From contig JACKNY010000002.1 in assembly GCA_024234615.1 (NCBI GenBank), forward strand, positions 372,001 to 436,000: 64,000 bases of DNA, given 5' to 3'. Positions 25,377 to 34,810 of this stretch are shown piece by piece. The translations under genes were made by a program, and so were the position numbers. Origin of the DNA: Pseudomonadales bacterium (lineage in GTDB: Bacteria; Pseudomonadota; Gammaproteobacteria; Pseudomonadales; IMCC2047). Under the pieces are notes generated by a model. It worked only from the letters and a program-made list of their open reading frames with translations, was not told the origin of the DNA and did not search any database. How positions within the stretch are numbered: the stretch's first letter is position 1; each line of letters begins with the position of its first letter.

Positions 25377-25832
25377 ATGTTTAATCAGCGAACTGCGAGC
25401 TTGGTGCTGGCTGTTATCATTCTCATCTTACCGATTTTGGTGTTTTTGCTGGTTGCGCTTGGAGTGGGCATGTCCATTTCTGATACCTTGACGGCATTAT
25501 CCGAGCAATTGGTTTCCCGCCGCCATAACCCTATTATTTCTTCGCTATTGGGTTTTTTCCCTTTCACGTTAATGTTGATTATTCTCTGGGCTCATCGTCG
25601 TTTGGGGGGTAGCCAGGTGCTGAATTCAAGGTTAATGCTAGGTGGTGCGATCCCCATTATTCTGGTACTGCTGTGGGCGAATTTTGAGTTTTGGCCAACA
25701 TTCCTACCGGATCGATCCAGTCCGGAATTCCCCCATGGTCTGGAGTTACTGATTGGCCCAGTTTTTTTCGCACCGATTGCTTTGTTAGCGGGGATGTCAT
25801 TAGTTCGCATTGCCTGGGGGAAGCCGAAATGA
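25377..25832 (+). CDS. small integral membrane protein of unknown function
   Basis: Not recognised. The ATG at 25377 has a good ribosome site (AAGGA); ATGs at 25341 and 25371 are alternatives. The 151-residue product has about four membrane segments: residues 10-30, 50-70 (FFPFTLMLIILWAH), 80-100 (GGAIPIILVLLWANF) and 120-142. The loop between the last two carries WPTFLPDRSSPEFPHG. It is followed 71 bases later by a small secreted protein gene on the same strand. No catalytic motif is visible. Confidence 0.65.
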   Translation: MFNQRTASLVLAVIILILPILVFLLVALGVGMSISDTLTALSEQLVSRRHNPIISSLLGFFPFTLMLIILWAHRRLGGSQVLNSRLMLGGAIPIILVLLWANFEFWPTFLPDRSSPEFPHGLELLIGPVFFAPIALLAGMSLVRIAWGKPK

Positions 25833-25903
25833 CGAGCGCCTGCCAAAAATATAGAGGTAAATTTTCAGATTCGGACATGCTGTTTTGCTAGAGGATTGAC
25901 GTT

Positions 25904-26212
25904 ATGTGCAGACGGATAATGTTGGTAGTTACCTTATTTTTAACAATGGTAGCGAGTGCGGAACAAACTCAACAAACTTTATTACAGGGCGAGATACTCA
26001 ACTGTCAGAATCAGAAGTGCAATTTTGAGTGTCTGGCTAACGGTCAATGGATGAGACTGGGGAACACCGGCAAGTCAAACTCTCAAGACCAGGGGTTTTT
26101 CATCGACTGGAAGCAAGAAGGCTTTTTTCAGGTATTGCTAGCGAACGAAGGTGACCCTGTTTATTTCATCATCTCCAGTCATGAGGCGTTTTGCCAATTC
26201 AAAGCGTCTTAA
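25904..26212 (+). CDS. small secreted protein of unknown function
   Basis: Not recognised. This is a 102-residue product with a signal peptide (MLVVTLFLTMVASAEQ region) likely cut near residue 19. The mature part holds four cysteines (NCQNQKCNFEC and one near the end, AFCQF), which may form disulfides in the periplasm. It is preceded by an AGAGG-like ribosome site and lies just after the small membrane protein gene, so the two may be co-transcribed. Confidence 0.6.
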   Translation: MCRRIMLVVTLFLTMVASAEQTQQTLLQGEILNCQNQKCNFECLANGQWMRLGNTGKSNSQDQGFFIDWKQEGFFQVLLANEGDPVYFIISSHEAFCQFKAS

Positions 26213-26359
26213 CCGCAAAAATTAATGATCCTTCAAATTAACCAAAAACATTTTCTTTGCTAAAAGTTTTACTCTTTCTATCTTTCTCCTAGCTGGTTGG
26301 ATTGCTTTATTTAATACCAAACTACGCGGATAATGCCGCTTTAATTTTATATTCAGCGA

Positions 26360-27784
26360 TTGAACTTGACCACTCAACAAGCCAATTTGTCATCTGATCC
26401 ACATCGAAGAAGTTCGCGTAAAGCCTGGTTGCGGTTAACCCTGCGCCGCTCCCAACAGGAAGCGGTAGCCTCTTCGGCAATGAGCGCCACCAGCGATAAC
26501 TTTTTCAATGCGTTTGCTCTCTTTCTTGGTGCCAGTCTACTACAGATGGGTTGGGTGAGCGGATTGCCGCAATTGTTTGGTGCCTTCAGTCAGCTATTAT
26601 CGGTATGGATCGCCAGTTATTATCGACGTCGCCATTTTATCGTGTTGGTGGCTTCGGCTCAGACGCTAGTGGTAGTTGGCTTAGCCGCTTTGGCGGCTTT
26701 ATCAGGCAGTGATAGTGTCTGGGTTTTTATTACGCTCGCCATGCTTTATCAGTGTGGTCTTAACCTGATTCAACCACACTGGCGCGCCTGGATGGGCAGT
26801 TTGGTGCCACCGCGTCGGCGTGGCACTTTTTTTGCGGCGCGTACGCGGCTGAGTATGCTGGCTTCACTGGCTGTCTTTCTGTTGGGCGGCGGTATTTTAT
26901 CTGTTACGACCCATATTGGTATGACTTGGTTGGGATTCAGTTTGTTATTTGGCGCTGCGGCTATAGGGCGGCTGGTGTCCGCCAAATTACTATGGCATAT
27001 GCATGACCCGGATCCGCATCATCCTCGTGTGCCAGGCTTATTTACTCGAACAGTCCGGCAATATCGCGAGGCGATGAAAGACCGAACCTTTCGGCAGTAC
27101 AGCCTTTTTATCGCGAGCATGAATGCCATGGTGGCGATCTCTGCACCATTTTTCGCCGTTTATATGCTACAGAATTTACAGTTTACCTATTTCGAGTATG
27201 TTCTAACCAATGTGGTTTCGGTGGCCACACAGTTTGTTACTTTAGGATATTGGGGGCGATTCAGTGATCGCTACGGTAATCGCTTAGTTATCAGGGTCAC
27301 CAGCTGCTTACTGCCGTTTCTACCGTTGTTGTGGGTGTTTTCGAGTGATTTTATTTACATCTTGGCGATCCAGGCGATCTCCGGATTTTGTTGGGCGGGA
27401 TTTAGTTTAAGTACTGCCAATTACCTCTATGATATTCGTCCATTTCGTACTGATTTTGCGAGCTATGCGGCACTGCAATCCTCGCTCAGTGCGGCCTTTG
27501 TATTCGTTGGAGCACTCACCGGGGGGATGATTGCTGCGCAGGCAGACGTGCATATCAGTTCACTGAATTGGCACTGGCTCAGCGAGGCGGTATTCGTCGT
27601 TTTTATCAGTTCGTCGCTACTGCGAGCGCTAGTCACTTTATGGTTTGTTCCACGCCTCATAGAGCCACACGTCAGGCCGAGACCGAAGCTGCTAAAAATT
27701 ATTTTTCGTGTGCGAGGGTTTAACGCAATTTCAGGTCTGGTGCTGGATTGGTTAACTGTCGTGCGCAGAAAAAATGGAGATTAG
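26360..27784 (+). CDS. MFS transporter
   Basis: This 474-residue protein has about 12 membrane segments and the loop motif GRFSDRYGNRLVIR near residue 305, the MFS motif A in the second half. The substrate is unknown. The start is uncertain: the frame opens with TTG at 26360 and the next convincing Met is near residue 41 (MSATSDNFFNAF), where the first membrane helix begins. An N-terminal Arg-rich stretch (RRSSRKAWLRLTLRRSQQ) precedes it and could be a cytoplasmic tail. It stands alone. Confidence 0.8.
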   Translation: MNLTTQQANLSSDPHRRSSRKAWLRLTLRRSQQEAVASSAMSATSDNFFNAFALFLGASLLQMGWVSGLPQLFGAFSQLLSVWIASYYRRRHFIVLVASAQTLVVVGLAALAALSGSDSVWVFITLAMLYQCGLNLIQPHWRAWMGSLVPPRRRGTFFAARTRLSMLASLAVFLLGGGILSVTTHIGMTWLGFSLLFGAAAIGRLVSAKLLWHMHDPDPHHPRVPGLFTRTVRQYREAMKDRTFRQYSLFIASMNAMVAISAPFFAVYMLQNLQFTYFEYVLTNVVSVATQFVTLGYWGRFSDRYGNRLVIRVTSCLLPFLPLLWVFSSDFIYILAIQAISGFCWAGFSLSTANYLYDIRPFRTDFASYAALQSSLSAAFVFVGALTGGMIAAQADVHISSLNWHWLSEAVFVVFISSSLLRALVTLWFVPRLIEPHVRPRPKLLKIIFRVRGFNAISGLVLDWLTVVRRKNGD

Positions 27785-28198
27785 GTTTAATCACTAAGCA
27801 CCTTTGTGCAAGCTCATTACTTTAAAGAGGTATTTAAATTAATGAAACCTTGCTTCATCTTTACAGGGAGTCCTCGGTAAGGAAATATCGGCTGCTGAGT
27901 GATCAAGCATTTATTACATAGGCCCAGCTGAACTGTGACTGTTAATCGAGTGGGTATCCGCTGCCTGGGTATTTTACAACTTGCTTTCGTTAACGTGATA
28001 TTGCTCTAAACTGGGCTTTGATACCTATGTGATAATTTTTGGTGTATCCTAGAAATAGCCATGAATAATGGTTGTTTAATAAATTTATTCGCCTTCTTTG
28101 GGGTAATCTGGTTCCCTGTATTGTTTTATCGATTGAAATGTGTCTAAAAGTACAGCCGATAACCCGTTGTTTTGTCGCTGGAATTTATGAGGTGCGTA
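27785..28198. other. intergenic region upstream of the AraC gene
   Basis: This 414-base stretch holds no convincing gene. A 28-codon frame at 28061-28147 (MNNGCLINLFAFFGVIWFPV...) encodes a hydrophobic peptide but has no clear ribosome site. The rest is AT-rich and probably contains the araC promoter. Confidence 0.4.
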
Positions 28199-29245
28199 AT
28201 GTCTGAGCCAAAACGATCAGAATGCAATCATCAATGGATTGGTTCGTCTGTGTTAAAAGGTATGGGACCTGACACTTTATTTGCAAATCATAATTTGCTT
28301 GTCACACGAAACCAGAGTTATGCCCGGGCCAGTGTCGAAGAGGTTTTTTGTAAACACTCCCTAAGAACCTGTAACAATGCAAATCCTATTAATTTTATTC
28401 ACAGGGGAGCGAGTCTTTGCTCTCTGACATTTAATCTTATTAGTTATGGTGCGGATGTAGAGGTTACAGTTAACGATACGAATCGGAACCACTATATTCT
28501 TGTGCTACCCCTAAGTGGCCGTGCGACAGTCAAAAATCAAGATGAGCATGCTGATCTGAATGGGGGCGAGATTGTGGTTCTCGAACCGTTAAGCCGCTTC
28601 AGATTCGAAATGCAAAGTGATCATAGTCATTTGGGTATTGGGATTCCTAAGCAAAGACTTAACATTCTTTTCTCAAAATATACCCAACAGTTAGGCAGAA
28701 AGTGGATAGAGTTTCAGCGTAAACCTTACTTGGTAAAAGATATGGACTCCGGTCTGCTTGATTTTCTCGCATACATTTGCAAAGAAATTGACAGGCAGGG
28801 TTCGATTGCCACGAGAGGTTCCGTCGCCGCCGCCATAGAAGACACATTTTTAACGCTACTAGTTTCTTCTTTGCTGGAAACAGATTTATCCAGAGATGTG
28901 GCACGCGAAAGGACTCCAGCTGTGCCGCCCTATCTTCGAAAAGCAGCGCTTTTTATGGAGAAAAATCTACTTGAAGATATTGATGTCCAAGACATTGCTG
29001 AGGCTGCGGGAGTGTCAGAGCGAACACTTTATCATGCCTGCCAGAAGTACCATGGGGTTAGCCCAATTCTCTGGCTAAGAACTCTGCGTTTAAGGCAAGC
29101 TAGGCTCGACTTGCTTGACCCAATGCAATTCGATATATCTGTGACAGAAGTGTCTCATCGTTACCAGCAATGCCATGTTGGGCGGTTTGCCCATGCCTAT
29201 TTCCAAGAATTTGGAGAGTACCCCTCGGATACACGGAAAAAGTGA
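28199..29245 (+). CDS. AraC-family transcriptional regulator
   Basis: This is a regulator with an N-terminal AraC-binding-like domain (about residues 30-210) and a C-terminal double helix-turn-helix (about 250-345). The first recognition region reads IDVQDIAEAAGVSERTLYHA and the second ends GRFAHAYFQEFGEYPSDT. The ATG at 28199 has GAGGTG in front. It precedes a TonB receptor, an LLM oxidoreductase and a SnoaL-like gene on the same strand and probably activates them, with an effector related to the substrate; this control is inferred from position. Confidence 0.9.
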   Translation: MSEPKRSECNHQWIGSSVLKGMGPDTLFANHNLLVTRNQSYARASVEEVFCKHSLRTCNNANPINFIHRGASLCSLTFNLISYGADVEVTVNDTNRNHYILVLPLSGRATVKNQDEHADLNGGEIVVLEPLSRFRFEMQSDHSHLGIGIPKQRLNILFSKYTQQLGRKWIEFQRKPYLVKDMDSGLLDFLAYICKEIDRQGSIATRGSVAAAIEDTFLTLLVSSLLETDLSRDVARERTPAVPPYLRKAALFMEKNLLEDIDVQDIAEAAGVSERTLYHACQKYHGVSPILWLRTLRLRQARLDLLDPMQFDISVTEVSHRYQQCHVGRFAHAYFQEFGEYPSDTRKK

Positions 29246-29557
29246 TGGGTAAGAGCATTACCTTACCTGAGACCTTAGCATTGAGCACTGTTGTAACCAC
29301 TCAATACGTTATAAGACGGCGATGTAGTGTATGCATCCGCATCAGATTTAACGTCATATTGTAGTTAACATTTTTTAGCGTTGTATCATCCCGCAAATAT
29401 CTAACCTGGTTGAACAGCTACATTGTGTTTGACTCTCTTTGCGTGAACGCTTTTGCAGAAACTGACCTTCCCCTGCGGTTTTTGGCTTTTGCGACCTTAT
29501 TTTCTTGTGAGACCCTAAGCCCAGATAATTTCAAAACACAAGATAGAGGAATGTAAT
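29246..29557. other. intergenic region upstream of the second TonB receptor
   Basis: This 312-base stretch lies between the regulator and the receptor. It has no supported gene. It is AT-rich near the regulator end, with T-rich runs around 29368-29374, and ends with AGAGGA before the receptor ATG. The promoter of the receptor operon is expected here. No clear palindrome was found. Confidence 0.4.
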
Positions 29558-31900
29558 ATGTTAGGGGTTTATGGTCGTATTAATCTTATATCTTTCGCTT
29601 TATTGGGAACATCGACGTTATTTACTTACGTTCCATTAACTTTCGCAGCAGAAGCTACTCTGGAAGAGGTTGTCGTAACAGCCCGGAGAAAAGAAGAAAG
29701 TCTTCAGGAAACGCCAGTTGCGGTGTCGGCTTTCAATAGTGAAGCGATTGAACTGCGCAATATCCAGTCTGTCTCCGACGTTACAAATTTTGTGCCCAAT
29801 GTACAGTTTGATAGCGCTGCGTCGGAGTCTGGTGGAGGAGCTTCTTCACAGATATCCATACGAGGTATAGGCCAGACAGATTATGCCATTACGGTCGAAC
29901 CGGGCGTAGGGCTTTATCTTGACGGCGTCTATATCGGCAAGTCGGTAGGATCTTTGATGGACGCGGTTGACCTCGGCGGCATCGAAGTGCTGCGCGGACC
30001 TCAAGGAACTTTGTTTGGTAAAAATACCATTGGCGGAGCAATTTTATTGACGTCAAAAAAGCCGAGCGATGAGAAGGAGTTTACTCTTGATGTTACCGCA
30101 GGTGAATTTGACCGCAGAGATTTGAAAGTATCCGGTAATTTACCAATTAGTGATAGTTTCCGGGTTCGTGCTTCACTTGCCTCCCTTAACCGTGATGGCC
30201 ACGTTGACCGAATTCTTACCGGAGATACACAAGGCGATAAAGACGCATTGTCAGGCCGTATTGTAGCCGACTGGGATTTTTCCGAAAACCTGACAGGGTC
30301 ACTTGCGATCGATGCTACGCGGGCACGAGAACAATCTCCTGGACAAGTGACGATCCTGGTCGATGAAAATGCTTTTTTTGGTGGCTTGCACAACACAATT
30401 GCTTTTCCTGCTTGTGACCCTGCCCTGAACGATCCGGCACGATTCAGCAATCCAAACTGCTCGAACTCACAATTTGCAGCGGATATAGACAATCTGAATA
30501 GCACCAACACTGGTCCAAATCAATCTGACACCGATATCTGGGGAGCAAGTTTTACCCTTGATTGGGAGCTTAATGCCGCCTCCGTCAAATCTATCACAGC
30601 ATACCGTCGCGCAGAAGTAGATGTTTTTCAGGAGTTAGCCGGCGTACCTGCTTACCAAAATAATATTGCTCAGGACATTACACTAAAGCTATTTAGTCAA
30701 GAATTTCAGCTATCCGGGCAAGCCTTCAATGATAGGATAAATTATTTGTTAGGTATTTATTACGCCACGGAAAAGGGCTCACAGAGATTTCCCGTGTTGC
30801 TGGAATCGGTGCAATTTACCAGTGGCGGTGAAATTGATAATGAAAGCACTGCAATCTTTGGACAAATTGGCTTCGAGATAACCGACGCCTTAACGCTAAC
30901 TTTAGGCGCACGCATCAGCGATGAAGAGAAAAACTTTTTACCACAGCAACGAATTGACAATGTTCCGGATATTTTTGAGCCGTTTTTCGCATCTCTAGCG
31001 GGCGCAACAGGTAATGGTTTCCTGGTTCAAGAGGGTCTGCCCTTATTCCCCGAAGTTGAAGTTTCACGTTCCGACACCGAATTCACGCCGTCGGTGACGC
31101 TGGATTATCACTTTGGGGAATCAAACTTGGCTTATGCGAGCTATTCACAGGGTTTCAAAAGCGGCGGGTTTACCTTGCGAGGTTTTCCACCCGTTATTCC
31201 TGGTGTTACAACTACAGAAACCAACATAAATAGATTGATTCCAAGCTTTGCTCCAGAAACAGCGGAGGTATTTGAAATTGGTTTGAAAACCGAATTTTTT
31301 GACCGTCGTATACGTTTAAATATCGCGGCATTTTTTACCAATTATGACGATGTACAGTTGACCGCAAATACTGGACCGAACGCTTTTGTACCCGTTCTCA
31401 TTAACGCTGGGGATGCTGAAATAAAAGGTCTGGAGATAGAGGGTATTATTCTTGCGGCTGATTGGTTACGTCTGGATATTAGTGCGGGTTATCTGGATAG
31501 CGAATATAAGGGGCTCTCTGCGGAAGCAATTGCTGCTGGTACCTCACTGAACAGTGATCTCCCTAATGCCCCTGAACGAACAGCGACATTTGGCGTGACG
31601 GCTGACTTTTTTAATAATGAAAATGGACATTTGTTTGCCCGTACGGATGTGTCTTATAAGAGTTCGCAATTTAAAACAGTAGCAAATGATGCCATTTTAG
31701 AGCAGGACGATTATACGCTTGTGAATGCGGCAGTCACTTACCGGTTTCGCGGTGACCGTTGGCAGACAACTCTGGGTGTAACCAATCTGACCGATGAAAT
31801 ATACATCGTAAGTGGTGTTGCTAATGCCGGGATTGGCTATGCACAAGCCGTAGTTTCCCGCCCCCGAGAGTGGTACCTAAACGTAAAATACACGTACTAA
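29558..31900 (+). CDS. TonB-dependent receptor
   Basis: This is an outer-membrane receptor of the same broad class as the one at 20003 but clearly distinct. The signal peptide ends near TFAAEA (about residue 32), followed by LEEVVVTARRKEESLQETPV, the plug start. VEVLRGPQGTLFGKNTIGGA lies near residue 150 and the C-terminus WYLNVKYTY ends the barrel. At 780 residues it is full length. It is followed after 46 bases by an LLM flavin oxidoreductase gene, so import and oxidation of the same compound is a reasonable inference. Confidence 0.92.
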   Translation: MLGVYGRINLISFALLGTSTLFTYVPLTFAAEATLEEVVVTARRKEESLQETPVAVSAFNSEAIELRNIQSVSDVTNFVPNVQFDSAASESGGGASSQISIRGIGQTDYAITVEPGVGLYLDGVYIGKSVGSLMDAVDLGGIEVLRGPQGTLFGKNTIGGAILLTSKKPSDEKEFTLDVTAGEFDRRDLKVSGNLPISDSFRVRASLASLNRDGHVDRILTGDTQGDKDALSGRIVADWDFSENLTGSLAIDATRAREQSPGQVTILVDENAFFGGLHNTIAFPACDPALNDPARFSNPNCSNSQFAADIDNLNSTNTGPNQSDTDIWGASFTLDWELNAASVKSITAYRRAEVDVFQELAGVPAYQNNIAQDITLKLFSQEFQLSGQAFNDRINYLLGIYYATEKGSQRFPVLLESVQFTSGGEIDNESTAIFGQIGFEITDALTLTLGARISDEEKNFLPQQRIDNVPDIFEPFFASLAGATGNGFLVQEGLPLFPEVEVSRSDTEFTPSVTLDYHFGESNLAYASYSQGFKSGGFTLRGFPPVIPGVTTTETNINRLIPSFAPETAEVFEIGLKTEFFDRRIRLNIAAFFTNYDDVQLTANTGPNAFVPVLINAGDAEIKGLEIEGIILAADWLRLDISAGYLDSEYKGLSAEAIAAGTSLNSDLPNAPERTATFGVTADFFNNENGHLFARTDVSYKSSQFKTVANDAILEQDDYTLVNAAVTYRFRGDRWQTTLGVTNLTDEIYIVSGVANAGIGYAQAVVSRPREWYLNVKYTY

Positions 31901-31946
31901 TAGAACTTGGTTGAAAACCGCATATCTTCTGCAACAGGAGAAATTA

Positions 31947-32954
31947 ATGACTGTTAAGTTTAGTGTCATGATTACCGGCATGTACCCTATGTCTTGTTTT
32001 GTGCCCTGGGCAAAAAAAATTGAAGCTTATGGGTTTGATGAGCTGCATATCGCGGACGATCTGATTTTCCGTCCAGCGTGGTTGATCTTAGCCCTGATTG
32101 GCGCAAACACAAGTACACTAAAAATAGGACCGGCGATAGTGACACCACAAGTGGCGCACCCTGTTTACCACGCAGCAAATCTTGCTGCTTTGGATGAACT
32201 CACTAATGGACGAGCTGTTTGCGGTATCGGTCGAGGCGGTTTTAACCCACTACTAGGTATAGTTAATCCAGCAAAGCCAATCAAAATGGTCCAAGAAGCT
32301 CATCAGGTAATGTCGCATGTACTCTCTGGCACCAGAGAACAATTTGACGGTGAGTTTTTCACTGTTACGAAAGACCTCTATTTTCAATTTGAGACATTAA
32401 GACCAGATTTGCCTATTTTTATCGGCACGTGGGGACCAATGATGGCAAAAATGGCAGGGAAAATCGCCAGTGGATTTAAAGCAGATTGTACCTGGAGCCC
32501 GTCATATCTATCTCACCTCAAGAAGCAATTTTTTGAAGGTGCTGAAAGTGTTGGGCGTGATATTTCTACGCTTGATGTGATTGTTGGTCCGCTTTGCTCC
32601 CTCTCCCGAGACAGGGCAGCGGCGATGGATCATATCAAAGGCTTACTTGCTCTATTACAGCCTGCGCTAGCTCCAATGACTGCTAACGAAGGGATACCTC
32701 CAGATGAAATACAAGCCGCTTATGACGCTTTTCAAGCCGGTGATATTAATAAAGCTAAAAGCTTAGTGTCAGACAAGTCAATTCGTGCTTTTTCAGTAAC
32801 AGGTACGCCAGCAGATGTTATTCCACAAATTGAGGAAATGATAGATGCCGGCGCTACACATATTGCGTTCGGCCCCCCTTTAGGACCGGATTTTGATGTA
32901 GCGCTTGATTTACTTGCACAAGAGGTATTACCACACTTTAAGGACTTGCGTTAG
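31947..32954 (+). CDS. LLM-class flavin-dependent oxidoreductase
   Basis: This is a luciferase-like (TIM-barrel) oxidoreductase using reduced FMN or F420. The ATG at 31947 has CAGGAG in front. The start MTVKFSVMITGMYPM, the VTPQVAHPVYHAANLAALDE segment (about residues 70-90) and GRAVCGIGRGGF (about 95) are typical. The C-terminal IEEMIDAGATHIAFGPP also fits. With 335 residues it resembles members acting as monooxygenases or F420-dependent reductases; which it is cannot be told from sequence. It lies in the operon after a TonB receptor. Confidence 0.85.
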   Translation: MTVKFSVMITGMYPMSCFVPWAKKIEAYGFDELHIADDLIFRPAWLILALIGANTSTLKIGPAIVTPQVAHPVYHAANLAALDELTNGRAVCGIGRGGFNPLLGIVNPAKPIKMVQEAHQVMSHVLSGTREQFDGEFFTVTKDLYFQFETLRPDLPIFIGTWGPMMAKMAGKIASGFKADCTWSPSYLSHLKKQFFEGAESVGRDISTLDVIVGPLCSLSRDRAAAMDHIKGLLALLQPALAPMTANEGIPPDEIQAAYDAFQAGDINKAKSLVSDKSIRAFSVTGTPADVIPQIEEMIDAGATHIAFGPPLGPDFDVALDLLAQEVLPHFKDLR

Positions 32955-33074
32955 ATAAACTATAGTCTAGCCAAGCTCTTTATTTAAGATAGAAATCTTA
33001 GTACGGGTAACTTAGGTTGCTACTGAATTACCTTTATTGATGATATTTTTGACAAAAAGCTAAGAGGCCTAGTT

Positions 33075-33506
33075 ATGAATGAAAAAAATGAAAAGCTCCT
33101 TGATGATAATTATACCGCGTGGTGTAACCATGACCTGGAGGCTATAGCTAATTGCTTTGCTGATAACTGCGTCTACGAAGACATGGCTATGGGAGTAAAC
33201 TTTAACGGGATTAAAGAAGTTTGTGGATTTGCCCAAGAAGTATTCAAGACTATGCCGGATTTTCATGTCGCCTACATTAAACGGTTTGCTACCGATTCAC
33301 ATGGTGCGGGCCAATGGGTTATAACTGCCACATGGAATGGCGAGTTTGAAGGAATGGACTGCACAGGTAAAAAAATTCAATTTACTGGTTTATCCTATTA
33401 TGAATTTCGTGATGGCAAGATAGCATATGCCCAAGACTGTTGGGATTTTTCAGTAATGATGCAGACATTCGGTGTGTTACGTGAGAGTCTCCGCAATCTT
33501 AAATGA
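33075..33506 (+). CDS. SnoaL-like/NTF2-fold protein
   Basis: This 143-residue protein has the alpha-beta barrel pattern of SnoaL-like polyketide cyclases and related NTF2-fold enzymes: a start like LLDDNYTAWCNHDLEAIANC, the FADNCVYEDMAMG segment, a central FKTMPDFHVAY and the end FRDGKIAYAQDCWD. Members are cyclases, isomerases or hydratases of small hydrophobic substrates. It lies 120 bases after the LLM gene and probably belongs to the same pathway. The particular reaction is unknown. Confidence 0.75.
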   Translation: MNEKNEKLLDDNYTAWCNHDLEAIANCFADNCVYEDMAMGVNFNGIKEVCGFAQEVFKTMPDFHVAYIKRFATDSHGAGQWVITATWNGEFEGMDCTGKKIQFTGLSYYEFRDGKIAYAQDCWDFSVMMQTFGVLRESLRNLK

Positions 33507-33695
33507 GTTCGCTAAGCGACAAAGCAGTGTTACCAAGTTGACTCAGAGAGGTGGGCTCCACCTTAACAGTGATTGACCATCTATACGTGTATTTCCCTTG
33601 AGGCGGATTACTGCTTTTCTTTTTGAGGTATATTTTGTCCAAGCCTTTTGGTAAGACCATAGAAAAATTTTATGTATACCCTTAAGGAGATTTAG

Positions 33696-34415
33696 GTGGT
33701 ACTAGAAACTAAACAAAACTCATTAATACTTGGTATATCCATATTTTTAGGGTTGAGTAGCCTTGGCTACCTACTGGGAAATTCAGCGATAAAATTTAAA
33801 GAATACGAAAGAACTGTAACAGTGAAAGGCTTGTCTGAAAGGGAGTTGGGATCAGATATTGTTATTTGGCCAATACAATTTACTGCAGCCGGCAATAACC
33901 TGGAAGAGTTGTATGAAGCCATTGATGTAAACACGAAAAATATACGTGAGTTTTTATCGGGTAAGGGAATCGATAAAGAGGAAATCTCTTTTGCTACCCC
34001 GTCAATCACTGATAAGTCTGCACAACAATATGGAAACCAGGCTAAAGCCGAGTTTCGATACACCGCTGTTCAAACATTAACCGTATATTCTAAAGACATT
34101 GATTCCGTTAGAAAAGTAATGGGGCAGTTATCAGAGCTGGGTAAAAAAGGGATTGTGTTCACGGGTGGAAACTACCAATCTCAAACGGAGTATCTATTTA
34201 CTCGTCTAAACGAAATAAAGCCTGAAATGATTGAGGAAGCAACTCGTAAAGCGCGAGAAGTTGCCGAAAAATTTGCCTCAGACTCGAAAAGTACTCTGGG
34301 TAAGATCAGAAAGGCTACTCAAGGACAGTTCAGCATTAATGCCCGAGACAAAAATAATCCACATATCAAGAAAGTAAGAGTAGTTTCTACCGTAGAGTAC
34401 TATTTATCGGACTGA
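33696..34415 (+). CDS. SIMPL-domain (DUF541) membrane-anchored protein
   Basis: The protein starts at a GTG preceded by AAGGAG. It has one N-terminal membrane segment (about residues 10-28, ILGISIFLGLSSLGYLLG), which leaves the rest outside the cytoplasm. The rest shows the SIMPL/DUF541 layout: ERTVTVKGLSERE near residue 38, the paired alpha-beta repeat, and a KAREVAEKFASDSKSTLGKI helix near residue 185. Members (for example Escherichia coli YggE) are linked to oxidative stress, but their activity is poorly defined. It stands alone. Confidence 0.8.
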   Translation: MVLETKQNSLILGISIFLGLSSLGYLLGNSAIKFKEYERTVTVKGLSERELGSDIVIWPIQFTAAGNNLEELYEAIDVNTKNIREFLSGKGIDKEEISFATPSITDKSAQQYGNQAKAEFRYTAVQTLTVYSKDIDSVRKVMGQLSELGKKGIVFTGGNYQSQTEYLFTRLNEIKPEMIEEATRKAREVAEKFASDSKSTLGKIRKATQGQFSINARDKNNPHIKKVRVVSTVEYYLSD

Positions 34416-34810
34416 GGAGAAGGCGTACACAAGAACAAACAACGGATTCACTTTTTCTATGACTGTTTGTGGCTGACCTCTAAAAAATTAATCCGGACTA
34501 ACGTTGAGTTTGTAGAAAAACCCCGAATACGGCCTCTCTTGGGTGGTCGAGCCTCTAGATCGTGGAACTGCTCTTATCGGCGTTACCCAGCAATTTACCC
34601 TCAAAGTCTGGTTGGTTGAACGCCGAAAGGCTGAAGCGGCTATCAGGCCATGAACGTTCGGGCGCCTTGTACCCCGGATGTCGCTATACTCGGGCCGTCA
34701 CACCAGTGTTGGTATACCCCAACTGTCAATGGGTGGACGCTTATGCCCATTGGCACTCATTTCTAGATATAATTTGTCTAGCTGAATAAAATACCATTAG
34801 GCTTACTAAA
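34416..34810. other. intergenic region before nhaA
   Basis: This 395-base stretch is more GC-rich at 34550-34700 than its surroundings. Open frames in it have no recognisable content. The part at 34496-34536 (TTGAGTTTGTAGAAAAACCC) recalls sequences near the ends of some insertion elements, but no transposase remains; a decayed mobile element is possible only. Confidence 0.35.

Noticed and set aside
31947..33506. Assigning the LLM and SnoaL-like genes to steroid degradation
   Set aside because: Both folds serve many substrates and no pathway-specific enzyme lies nearby.
34562..34789. 75-codon frame before nhaA
   Set aside because: No recognisable content or start signal; the region may be decayed mobile DNA.
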